Shown piece after piece: positions 56,723 to 63,678 of a DNA stretch of 64,000 nucleotides (the first letter of the stretch is position 1; every line of letters starts with the position of its first letter). The DNA comes from Durusdinium trenchii (taxonomy: Eukaryota; Sar; Dinophyceae; Suessiales; Symbiodiniaceae). Where the stretch lies: contig CAXAMN010022695.1 of the NCBI GenBank assembly GCA_963970005.1, positions 1,562,610 to 1,626,609 on the forward strand, in the 5' to 3' direction. Under the pieces are notes generated by a model that worked only from the letters and a program-made list of their open reading frames with translations, made no database searches and was not told the origin of the DNA. The position numbers and the translations under genes were made by a program.

Positions 56723-57754
56723 CTACTTTTCCTTTGCCAGCCTTGCAGCTTTCCAAGCCTTGGCATCCCCCAGCGACATGCCATTCTTCAATTCAGCCAG
56801 AAGCTTTTCAGCCAAGGCCTTGGACTGCTTGGCACCCTGCTTGCTTTTGATCTGGATCAGCTGGGGGCCCTTGTCTATGCGAATTGCCATAGCACCAGTC
56901 TGGTTGTAGGGCATCAGTTTGAGCTTGTGGTCTGCAAAGCAAGCATCATCTGCAACCTGTGGCTTTTTGGTGCCATTGCCTTTGCTTTCTTTTTTTTCAG
57001 ATGGTACTGCCTCTGCACTTGCTGCAGGCCTTTTTGCTGCTGGCTTCTTCTGGGCAATGGCTTCTCTAAGAACAGCTTTCCTCACAGGAATGGGTTCAGT
57101 CCCCATGGCTTCATCGAGCAGGCTGCCACCCAATGAGGACTGTGTGGCAGGAATGTCCATGTTCAACAAGTCTTCTGTTTTCACAGAAGTTGGTGAGCCA
57201 CACTTGGGAGAAGCTGGTGTTTTCTTGGCCTTCTTTGATGCCTTCACAGGCAGACCTGGTGACTTGGGATCAGGTGGTTCAGGGACAAGTAATGTCTTCA
57301 TTCTCTCAAGCTTGCCCACCTGGAAGTCAGAGGCCTTGCTGCAAGCTTCTTGGAACTTTGAAGGCTGCCTGGACAACCTCCTGCAATGATTGCAAATGAC
57401 AAGGATGCTTTCAGAGAGCTTGCTGCTCAGATCTGATTGCTCTTCCACTGGGAACCTCTCCACAATGCCAGGATACTGCTTGAGGGTCTCTTTGAGGCCA
57501 GTCTTCAGATCACTGTACTTGAACTCAAGGCTGTGGCTGACCTTGTGCAAGTCAGCCACCAAATCCTCCATGTCACACAGGCTGGAGGCAACCACTGCCT
57601 GCTCCCTGGTCAGGTTGTGGTACTTGCCAAAGCAGAAAGCATGTTTCACACCCACTTTCCTGACATAGCCATTGAGAATGTCTAACAAATGCTCCACATC
57701 AATGTCAGGAACTTTGTTCCTTCTGGGGCCACCTCTACCACCTTGTTTTGGCAT
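56723..57754 (-). CDS. 343-residue basic accessory protein of the nested element
   Basis: A complete open frame, MPKQGGRGGPRRNK to AARLAKEK. The N-terminal half looks folded and helical (DIDVEHLLDILNGYVRK, FGKYHNLTREQAVVASSLC, YSDLKTGLKETLKQYP, SILVICNHCRRLSRQPSKF with a CxxC). The middle is Lys/Pro-rich (KKAKKTPASPK, KKPAAKRPAAS), suggesting nuclear localisation. The C terminus is again ordered (MAIRIDKGPQLIQIKSKQG, KALAEKLLAELKNG). It is the first gene inside the right end and the only accessory gene here without a break. Family not recognised; DNA or chromatin binding is a guess from composition. Confidence 0.75.
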   Translation of the reverse strand: MPKQGGRGGPRRNKVPDIDVEHLLDILNGYVRKVGVKHAFCFGKYHNLTREQAVVASSLCDMEDLVADLHKVSHSLEFKYSDLKTGLKETLKQYPGIVERFPVEEQSDLSSKLSESILVICNHCRRLSRQPSKFQEACSKASDFQVGKLERMKTLLVPEPPDPKSPGLPVKASKKAKKTPASPKCGSPTSVKTEDLLNMDIPATQSSLGGSLLDEAMGTEPIPVRKAVLREAIAQKKPAAKRPAASAEAVPSEKKESKGNGTKKPQVADDACFADHKLKLMPYNQTGAMAIRIDKGPQLIQIKSKQGAKQSKALAEKLLAELKNGMSLGDAKAWKAARLAKEK

Positions 57755-57785
57755 CTTGCGCAGCTGCAGATGTTGAGTGCATGCA

Positions 57786-57885
57786 TTGTCCAGCCCATTT
57801 GGACACTTGGGGCTGTCCAGCCCATTTGGGAAACACTTGGGGCTGTCCAGCCCATAAAAGACCTACAGTGGAGGCTGTCCAGCCT
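57786..57885. repeat. GGCTGTCCAGCC cluster 8
   Basis: Three exact copies and one near copy upstream of the 343-codon gene, so probably in its leader or first intron. Confidence 0.93.
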
Positions 57886-57898
57886 TGAAAAACCTCTG

Positions 57899-58032
57899 TT
57901 GAAAATTCAATCGTTTTGGTCTTTGTTTTTCAATCGAAATAGGTTTTTGTTTAGAGACATTTCTATTGAAAATGGTTCCCAAAAATCAATCTTCAATCGA
58001 AGATTGATTTTGTCAAAAAAATCAATCGTTCT
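57899..58032. repeat. Right subterminal repeats (TTCAATCG/ATCAATCG)
   Basis: The mirror image of the left zone: AATCAATCTTCAATCGAAGATTGATT and several TTCAATCG or ATCAATCG words. Arrangement and spacing differ from the left side, as is usual for subterminal transposase-binding regions (inference). Confidence 0.8.
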
Positions 58033-58063
58033 ATTGAATTTTTTCAATCGCGGATGCTTTGGG
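58033..58063. repeat. Right terminal inverted repeat
   Basis: Reverse complement of the left end with one mismatch in 31. Beyond it the integrase frame of the host retrotransposon resumes (QAVFGRIPRPPK in transcription sense). Confidence 0.9.
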
Positions 58064-58743
58064 GGGCCTGGGAATGCGGCCGAAGACCGCTTGGTACGGG
58101 CTGTGCCCGTGTGTGTATATGTGCTGCTGTTGAGGCTAAAACAAAGGGCAAGCAAAACCTTGTCAAGTGCTTCTGCTGTTGCGATGCCATGTTGATCTAT
58201 CAGGCGCTCTGCCAGTGTTCTTGCCAGGGCGCTTCTTCTTCCAATCTTGCCCAACTTCCAGGCCTCTTCTGAAGGGATGACCTGGTACTGGATGCCGTGG
58301 CTTGTGTGCCACTCTTGACACCGTCCGAGGTAGGCACCGTCGGGGTCGACCAAGATGGAGTGTGGGAGTCCCAGTGGTCGGTACCACATGGTAATCATGG
58401 CCGTCAAGGTGGTCTCGGGGTTGCGATCTTCGATCATTATGGTACAGTAGTATAGTTCGTGGCATTGCAACACATGCCCAAAACAGGCAAAGCTTCTCCT
58501 TGCAGGGTGCGAATAAAAATAATGTCGCTCTGCAAGTGTTCACCGAAGAAGCCTGACATCTTGACTGTTGCAATGGAAGCCACAGGGGGATTGCTTCTTG
58601 CCGCTGAGGCTGTTGCTGGCAGCCAGGATGCGGATGATTTCCTCTTTGGCCGGATGGCCAAGGTTGCAATGAAGTCTTGCCAGGGAACTCTGCATCTCTT
58701 TGCTCATAGGTGGGCCATTCTCAAACCGAATCTCGGTGCTCAT
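58064..58743 (-). pseudogene. Copia pre-integrase and integrase core, upstream half, frameshifted
   Basis: LARLHCNLGHPAKEEI (about 58650) is the pre-integrase HxxLGHP motif. EHLQSDIIFIRTLQG carries the first catalytic Asp (about 58524-58526). HSILVDPDGAYLG carries the second (about 58345-58347). The catalytic Glu should be in GKIERR, but the sequence reads GKIGRR (codon 58240-58242, GGA where GAA is expected), so the DDE triad is broken. These blocks lie in three frames. The core stops at 58064, where the inner element begins; its C-terminal part resumes at 50222. Confidence 0.9.
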
Positions 58744-58807
58744 GCCTGGGACTCGCTTGGCTTGAGGTGGTAGTTCATGAGGTGGACCATCGTCATGCGG
58801 TGGTTGT

Positions 58808-59464
58808 TCAAGCGGTTCTTGCTTTGCCTCCGGCTCTTAATCCGGAACGCCGAAGAAAAAACAAGCCAAGCCTCATACTCTTGAGGAAGCGCTGCTTTGG
58901 GTAGTTGATGGAGGAGAGGTCTTCAGACTCAATGATGAGCTCTCCGTCGGCGCTTCGTAGCGCTGCACCTCGGTGAGTAAGAGGCACATCCATGGGTAGT
59001 CTTCTTGCCATTGGCGTCCATGCAACTTGGATCCTCGTCAGCTGCCAAGGGGCCAGTGAGGCGACCATGCCATAGAGCTCGTCGTCCTCCTTGAGGTTGA
59101 AGGGTCTCTTATTCGTGTTCTGGAACCTTGACTCCAGCTGATCGAGCACATAGTTCCAGCGTTCACGGTCAATCGCTGGCTGGGCGTAGAAGACTTCTGC
59201 GCGCTGTTGTCTGGCAAATCTTGAAGGGTCTCGGATCTGGGCTTCTTTCTTGAGACCAGTGAGGATGGCATTCACGAGGCCGTCGCAGTAATGTCCACTT
59301 CGTTGTGTGTCACGACCTGCAACTGGCTGTGTGAAGGCTCTCTGCTCTGGAGTGAGTCGCCGAGTGAGTTCATTGGCAATCTCTTTGCTATTGCAGATCC
59401 ACTGGTGTGTCTTGATCATTAGGGAAGCCGGCCAAAGTCTCAGCACCATAGGCTCCACCATCAC
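58808..59464 (-). pseudogene. Polyprotein segment between methyltransferase-like and integrase domains
   Basis: KTHQWICNSKEIANELTRRL and RSGHYCDGLVNAIL (about 59430-59270) match the conserved block that follows the methyltransferase-like region in dinoflagellate copia polyproteins. The rest is polar (LESRFQNTNKRPFNLKEDDE, MDVPLTHRGAALRSADGELI). Function unknown. A frameshift near 59430 separates it from the preceding domain. Confidence 0.65.
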
Positions 59465-60031
59465 AAACTGTGACGAGGTTGTCTGCCGAATTCATGACTG
59501 GCTCAATTACAGGTTGGCTCCAAATTCGTGACTTCTGAGGGTTCTCGCCCGGGTAGTAGCGGTCGTGGTCGTTCTGGTAGATGCACACGTCGGCACCAAG
59601 CTGCAAGAGATGTCGTTCTTCATCTCGAAGTGCCTCAAGCTCGTTCCAACGTTCGCTGGATTGAGAGTAGTTGCAGTTCTCATTCATTATGGACCACTGT
59701 GTGCATGGCCATGCCACCGTCACCAGCAAAGGGCGAAAAGTGCGAAGGATCTGCCAAATCTCATCCTGACCTTTGGAGGTCTTCAAATCATGTCCCAGAG
59801 CTTTGTCCACCGGCTCGAGGGCATTGAGTCCGAAGAAGTGAGCACGCCAGGTCAAGTTGGCTGTTCCGGCGAAGAGCTCCAAAAGGTCAATCTGCGGGGC
59901 CTCAGTCTTGAGCTTGTAGTGAGTCACCAAGCTCTTATAGGCGTTGTCTTCCCGCTCATAATCTTTTTGGACGTGTTTCAAATGGCCACTCAACCAAGCC
60001 TTCGTGCCGTGCTTAATCCTTGCCTCGCTGC
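59465..60031 (-). pseudogene. DNA cytosine methyltransferase-like domain within the retrotransposon
   Basis: In transcription order: IDLLELFAGTANLTW (motif I, Phe-Ala-Gly at about 59865-59873), GLNALEPVD, LLVTVAWPCTQWSIMN with Pro-Cys at about 59703-59708 (motif IV-like, with Thr between PC and Q), and RYYPGENPQKSRIW with Glu-Asn at about 59541-59546 (motif VI-like ENP). The order I, IV, VI and the Pro-Cys fit a Rossmann-type C5 methyltransferase. The target-recognition part and motifs IX-X are not seen. Cytosine methyltransferases inside dinoflagellate retrotransposons have been reported; whether this shorter domain is active or only derived is unknown. The domain itself is open, with frameshifts near 60035 and 59430 on either side. 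Confidence 0.7.
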
Positions 60032-60676
60032 TCATGGACTCTCGGCCACTAGGTCCCATGCGAAGTCGCTGTCCGAGTCCGGCACCATCTGCACATCGGT
60101 GCGGGGCTTTGGCTTCTGCAGAGACTTGCTGCGGGCTGAGGAAGTCGAAGGAGAGGGACTCGTGGGTGCTGGAAGCGCCTTCTGAGGAGAGGGCGGTGGA
60201 GATTTCTTGTCCAGCAAACCTGTCTTGCTCGTCAATGCTGCGGCCCAACGTGGCCTCAATCCCTCCTCGATGAAGTGCGAAGCTGTTGATGAGGATGGCA
60301 ACGGCAGTTGCGATGACTTTCGGGATGGTCGGGGTTCTTGCCATTCTTGTTGGCTTTCGTTCCACGTCCACTTCTTGCCGCACGTCAGACACTTGGAGTA
60401 CCGGCGGTACTTGTTCCCGGATCTCTGGATGGTCTCGTGCTGGCATGGCTTCATCAACTCTTTCATGGTGTCCTCCATGATCTCGACATTGATCGGGTCC
60501 TGGTGAGCAATCCATGCCCTTGGACGAAGTCCGATCCGCACTGCCTGGCCGATGCAAATGGCCAGCTGCATCTCGGCTTTGAAGAAATGTGCCACCATGC
60601 GGTGCCAGTTCTGCAGCCATGCTGGAGGAAGCACAGCCGCGGTCCTCTTCTCTGGGTAGCTGGGCATCCGCGACAC
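60032..60676 (-). pseudogene. Cys-rich module upstream of the methyltransferase-like domain
   Basis: LMKPCQHETIQRSGN then YRRYSKCLTCGKKWTWN gives a C-x-H ... CxxC arrangement, suggesting a zinc ribbon (about 60340-60440). It is followed by a Ser/Pro/Lys-rich linker and an acidic end (VPDSDSDFAWD). The same module precedes the methyltransferase-like region in other dinoflagellate copia polyproteins as I recall them. Frameshifts bound it on both sides. Confidence 0.65.
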
Positions 60677-60699
60677 AAGAGCGAATTGAAGGCTGAGCG

Positions 60700-61658
60700 C
60701 TTGTGCACAAAAAACTCGCGGTCATGTGAGCCATCATCACAAAGTTCACTGAGCTGCTTCCAGGCACGATGCATGCGGGTGTTGCAATCAAAGTGCATGA
60801 CATTGAAAACCAAATGACCATTCACCTTCATGATGGGAACCCAAACATTCAAGGCTGCCAAAAAAACGCAAAAAAGCTCTCTGTTGGGGAAGATCCAAAG
60901 TGGTTTTGAGCTTGTTCTCCAAGAGGTCGTTCGACCCCAACAAAGGAATGTCGTTTGTGGACTTGATGATACTGGTGCCCAAAAGACATGGTGAACCGCC
61001 AACGACAAAAAACAGCTGGGAGCAAGACGTGGTGTGAGCTGTATTGAAGAGGTCCGCGCCCAAACTCGAAGGGCTCCTGGCACGGTGTCAGCTTGGCCAT
61101 CATGCGATGCTCTGCTGCTTTCGTGCTCCATGCATCAAACCAAGCACTGCTGCAACATGTTCTTTGGCATGCAGTATCTAAAACCAGATATGAAGCCAAC
61201 TGCTCAATGTTCGTGATATAGATCTGGTGGATGTGCACTTCAGGAACCTTCACCATGTAACTAAAGTAGGTGCCGTTCTTGGGGGGCTCCTCGAAGGTTC
61301 CTGATCGTGCACTTCCATCGTGTGAACGGACTGTGAGCACCTTTTTGCCAGACTTGCCATCGGACTTGCCCTTGCCTTTGGAGCCATCTTTGCTGCTGCT
61401 GGAGGAAGGGACACTGCACTCAGGGTCACCTTTCCAGTGGCCTTTTTCGCCGCAGGCGGCGCAGTGGCTCTGCTTTCTCTGTTGGAGAGATTTGGGGTTG
61501 CGTCCAAACTTCCTGCCAAGCCGCAAACCATTCAGGCGTCGTGCCGTGACTGTCAGGCACTGAGCAGCTATGGCAAGGTCTTGTTCGTCAAGATCTAGCT
61601 CCTCGTCATCGGGCGTGGTCTCAGGCTCGTTGGCATCGTTGGGGTCCTCTTGGACCTC
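60700..61658 (-). pseudogene. Zinc knuckle and aspartic protease, frameshifted
   Basis: The frame continues directly from gag after the TAG at 61659. HCAACGEKGHWKGDPEC (about 61413-61463) is a CCHC knuckle with one extra residue before the last Cys. A Ser/Gly/Lys linker leads to ASYLVLDTACQRTCC with the catalytic Asp in DTA (about 61176-61178), where DTG or DSG would be usual. The C-terminal part of the protease (GTSIIKSTNDIPLLGSNDLL, about 60950) lies in another frame and VPIMKVNGHLVFNVMHF in a third. At least two frameshifts. Confidence 0.8.
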
Positions 61659-61661
61659 CTA
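61659..61661 (-). other. In-frame TAG between gag and zinc knuckle/protease
   Basis: The gag frame reads EPDVEEF, then TAG, then EVQEDPNDANEPE without any other break, and stays open to the zinc knuckle. It may be a simple nonsense mutation or a readthrough stop. The next base is G; no readthrough pseudoknot was assessed. Confidence 0.85.
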
Positions 61662-62564
61662 AAACTCTTCTACATCAGGCTCTGTGGCAGCTTCCAATTC
61701 TTCTTGAGGTTCACCATCCCCTTCAGGGATACCAGCAAGAAAGGCCGTTTTGGCCGGTGGGTTGCTGCTCTTGACAAAGCCCTTGCCCTTGCTCTTGCCT
61801 TTGTTGTGGGAGTAGTAGGGCTTCAGAGAATTCTGCTGAGCTTGTTGTTGTCCGTCTCGCGGAGGAAACTGTTTCGGCTGAGGTCCTGCATCAAATTCAC
61901 GGGAGGTGACAACGAAGGGTGTTGGTCTATGCTCGGGGAACTGAAGGCATGCTGAATCTCGGATTGCCTCGAAGTGGAGGCTCTGAAGTGAGCCGACTAA
62001 AATGAGCCGTTGTTGGTCTGCAGCCAAACGAAGCCTGTCCAACATGCGGGTCCCGCGTGCTTCGCTGTCGTACATGGCCGTCACGTCTATGTTGACGGCC
62101 TGGAGCTGTCGCTCTGACCTCCTGTATCTGTTGATAAATGTCTTGATTGTTTCCCCTTGCTGCCGGTAGATGTTTTCGTAATCGTATAGATATCTACGTT
62201 TGATGTAGACATCTCTGGTCTCCATGGGCTTTCGCAGGCTCTCGACAATGAAGTCAATGCCTGAATCACTGTTGATCTTGCTGACATCTGCCCATTCGAG
62301 TTCTTCTTTGAGGTCACCTCGAAGAGAAGCGTACAGCAACATTGCTGCGTCGGAAGGAGGGAGGTAGCTGGCGACTTGGATTCGCCATATTGAGGGCTTG
62401 CGCTCCCACTTCTGGAACGCCGTCAGGTCCGACTGGGCATAGTTCCAGGGCGGCGGCGCTGGAGGCTGGCCGCCGCGGTATTTGATGCCCGGAGCTGGCC
62501 CTTTCTGTATGCTCCAGTCACTGTTCTTGTCCTTGTTGATGACTTGGTGGATGCCCTTCAGCAT
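61659..62564 (-). CDS. Copia gag core
   Basis: 301 codons open from MLKGIHQVINKDK. FQKWERKPSIWRIQVASYL, AAMLLYASLRGDLKEELEW, IVESLRKPM, YDYENIYRQQGETIKTFINRY and LDRLRLAADQQRLILVG follow the helical plan of retrotransposon gag (UBN2/retrotrans_gag type). The C-terminal part is Gln/Pro and Lys-rich, then acidic to the TAG. The real N terminus is probably further upstream: the same frame remains open and charged (KGKGKRKTVAKQL) back to a frameshift near 62685. Confidence 0.85.
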   Translation of the reverse strand: MLKGIHQVINKDKNSDWSIQKGPAPGIKYRGGQPPAPPPWNYAQSDLTAFQKWERKPSIWRIQVASYLPPSDAAMLLYASLRGDLKEELEWADVSKINSDSGIDFIVESLRKPMETRDVYIKRRYLYDYENIYRQQGETIKTFINRYRRSERQLQAVNIDVTAMYDSEARGTRMLDRLRLAADQQRLILVGSLQSLHFEAIRDSACLQFPEHRPTPFVVTSREFDAGPQPKQFPPRDGQQQAQQNSLKPYYSHNKGKSKGKGFVKSSNPPAKTAFLAGIPEGDGEPQEELEAATEPDVEEF

Positions 62565-62598
62565 ATCGTCTCTCCACTGAGCTGAAGGTCGTCGCTCG

Positions 62599-63435
62599 TC
62601 AGCTGTTTGGCCACAGTCTTTCTCTTGCCCTTGCCCTTCTCGACAACGGTGCCTTTGCCTTTCTCGGCACCGCTGCTCTTGCCTTTTCCATGTCCTGCAG
62701 GTACTGGAGAAGGCCGAAGTGCTGTAGGGCTAAGAGGTGCTCTGCCACGAGCTGGTACGATAGGAGTTGCAGGTACGGAAGAGGTGCAGGTACTGTAGGG
62801 CTTCCTGAAACTGAGGCATGGAGAGGTACTTTTGAGGGAGGAAGATGTCCATCTCGCTTCGACACTTTCCGCATTCTCCGACTCAGCTTAGGGACCGGTT
62901 GCAGTGTTTCCGGATCCACGGTTGGGTCGTCGGTCAACTGCTCTGACTCTGCTGTCTCCTTGCCTTCATGCGCTTCTTGGGCTCGTCCTGGATCATGCCG
63001 TGCTCTGTTCCTCACAGGTGGCAAGTCGACAGGCCGAGGAGGTGTGTGTGGTGGTGTCACGGTTCGAGGGTCCGTCTCATTGTAGGGGACGTACATCCAG
63101 GAACCATGTGAGGTCGACTGGTGCATCGGCTCGTTCACGTTGTAGAACCTTTCGTTGCCACAGTCTTGACAAACAAAGGGCCAGGGGGTGGTCACCAGCA
63201 TTGGAAACAGAGGTCTCCAGTTGGGACTATCACAACGGAGGCATCGCCACTCATCAGTGGGCTCATCCGGTGAGGGTTCATGAAGTGACGGCATGCGGTC
63301 GGCGCTACTGTCACCGTCCTCGTCATCGTCACCCAAAGCTGGTTGAAGGAGTCCATGGGAGTCTGCTGCATCGAAGCTCCAGTCGTGCTCTATCTCGTCG
63401 AAGCCATCGGAAGCAAGGTCCTCGTCGTCCTCCAT
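62599..63435 (-). CDS. N-terminal gag/polyprotein segment with zinc-ribbon-like Cys pairs
   Basis: It starts at MEDDEDLASDGFDEIEHDW, 58 bases inside the 5' LTR, the first ATG of the element. An acidic start is followed by WRCLRCDSPNW and, about 25 residues on, FVCQDCGNERF: two CxxC pairs consistent with a zinc ribbon. Then come a basic/Pro linker (about residues 130-210) and a hydrophobic helix (YLQLLSYQLVAEHLLALQHFGLLQYL). After QDMEK a one-base frameshift (about 62685) moves into the frame of the gag core, so it was probably one protein. Confidence 0.75.
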   Translation of the reverse strand: MEDDEDLASDGFDEIEHDWSFDAADSHGLLQPALGDDDEDGDSSADRMPSLHEPSPDEPTDEWRCLRCDSPNWRPLFPMLVTTPWPFVCQDCGNERFYNVNEPMHQSTSHGSWMYVPYNETDPRTVTPPHTPPRPVDLPPVRNRARHDPGRAQEAHEGKETAESEQLTDDPTVDPETLQPVPKLSRRMRKVSKRDGHLPPSKVPLHASVSGSPTVPAPLPYLQLLSYQLVAEHLLALQHFGLLQYLQDMEKARAAVPRKAKAPLSRRARARERLWPNS

Positions 63436-63475
63436 GGGCCTGGCACGGCCTATTGCAAGGAACGGTGCACGCGTA

Positions 63476-63490
63476 GGCTCCGCGCCACCA
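63476..63490 (-). promoter_or_regulatory. Candidate tRNA primer-binding site
   Basis: Two bases downstream of the 5' LTR the element reads TGGTGGCGCGGAGCC, so its complement is GGCTCCGCGCCACCA, which looks like a tRNA 3' end including CCA. Position and the leading TGG are as expected for reverse-transcription priming. I cannot tell which tRNA it is, and it is not the initiator-Met site common in other copia elements. Confidence 0.65.
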
Positions 63491-63492
63491 AC

Positions 63493-63673
63493 TGATCACG
63501 ATTCGTGCTGCGATGAATCGTGTCTTCTCGAAGGTCGAAAAACGTGAGAAAAGGCCGCGGTTCCTTTTTTTGAGACTGCATGGCTCAGCGATCGACTTCG
63601 GGGAGAAACGTGGGGCGGTTTGTGCCCAGACATCATGGTGGGTGATCAAGGTGCTAGGACTGCATCTCTCACA
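63493..63673 (-). repeat. 5' LTR, 181 bp
   Basis: It matches the 3' LTR except for two substitutions (near the CATCTYTCACA end) and two extra T in a T run. Ends are TG...CA in transcription sense. It should contain the element's promoter, but I recognise no promoter motif. Confidence 0.95.
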
Positions 63674-63678
63674 CAAAG
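63674..63678. repeat. Candidate target-site duplication, right
   Basis: CAAAG directly after the 5' LTR, the same as 47034-47038 beyond the other LTR. Confidence 0.6.

Larger units (their letters stand above)
50223..58063 (-). mobile_element. Nested DNA transposon with 31-bp terminal inverted repeats
   Basis: Both ends read CCCAAAGCATCCG then A or C, then GATTGAAAAAATTCAAT (50223-50253, and reverse-complemented at 58033-58063): 30 of 31 positions match. AT-rich subterminal zones hold many TTCAATCG/ATCAATCG words. Between them lie several minus-strand coding blocks, among them a probable DDE transposase, separated by introns and spacers packed with the GGCTGTCCAGCC motif. No target duplication is clear: the flanks are GATGG and GGGCC. 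The layout of subterminal repeats plus accessory genes recalls CACTA-type elements, but the termini are not CACTA. The family assignment is therefore open. Confidence 0.88.
47041..63673 (-). mobile_element. Ty1/copia-type LTR retrotransposon interrupted by another transposon
   Basis: Transcribed on the minus strand. The 5' LTR is at 63493-63673 and the 3' LTR at 47041-47219. Without the 7841-bp insertion (50223-58063) the element would be about 8.8 kb. Domain order is gag, zinc knuckle, protease, Cys-rich module, methyltransferase-like domain, pre-integrase, integrase, reverse transcriptase, RNase H. Integrase before reverse transcriptase is the copia order. A candidate primer-binding site follows the 5' LTR and CAAAG flanks both ends. 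The polyprotein carries many frameshifts, an in-frame TAG and changed catalytic residues, so this copy cannot be autonomous as it stands. Insertion order is clear: retrotransposon first, inner element second. Confidence 0.93.

Noticed and set aside
50430-57885. The GGCTGTCCAGCC arrays as a CRISPR array
   Set aside because: Spacing is irregular, units are 12-14 bases, there are no uniform spacers, and the setting is a eukaryotic transposon with introns.
60677-60821. Upstream part of the 477-codon frame as the N terminus of the methyltransferase
   Set aside because: Codons before about 60035 in that frame are a shadow of the Cys-rich module, which reads sensibly in another frame.
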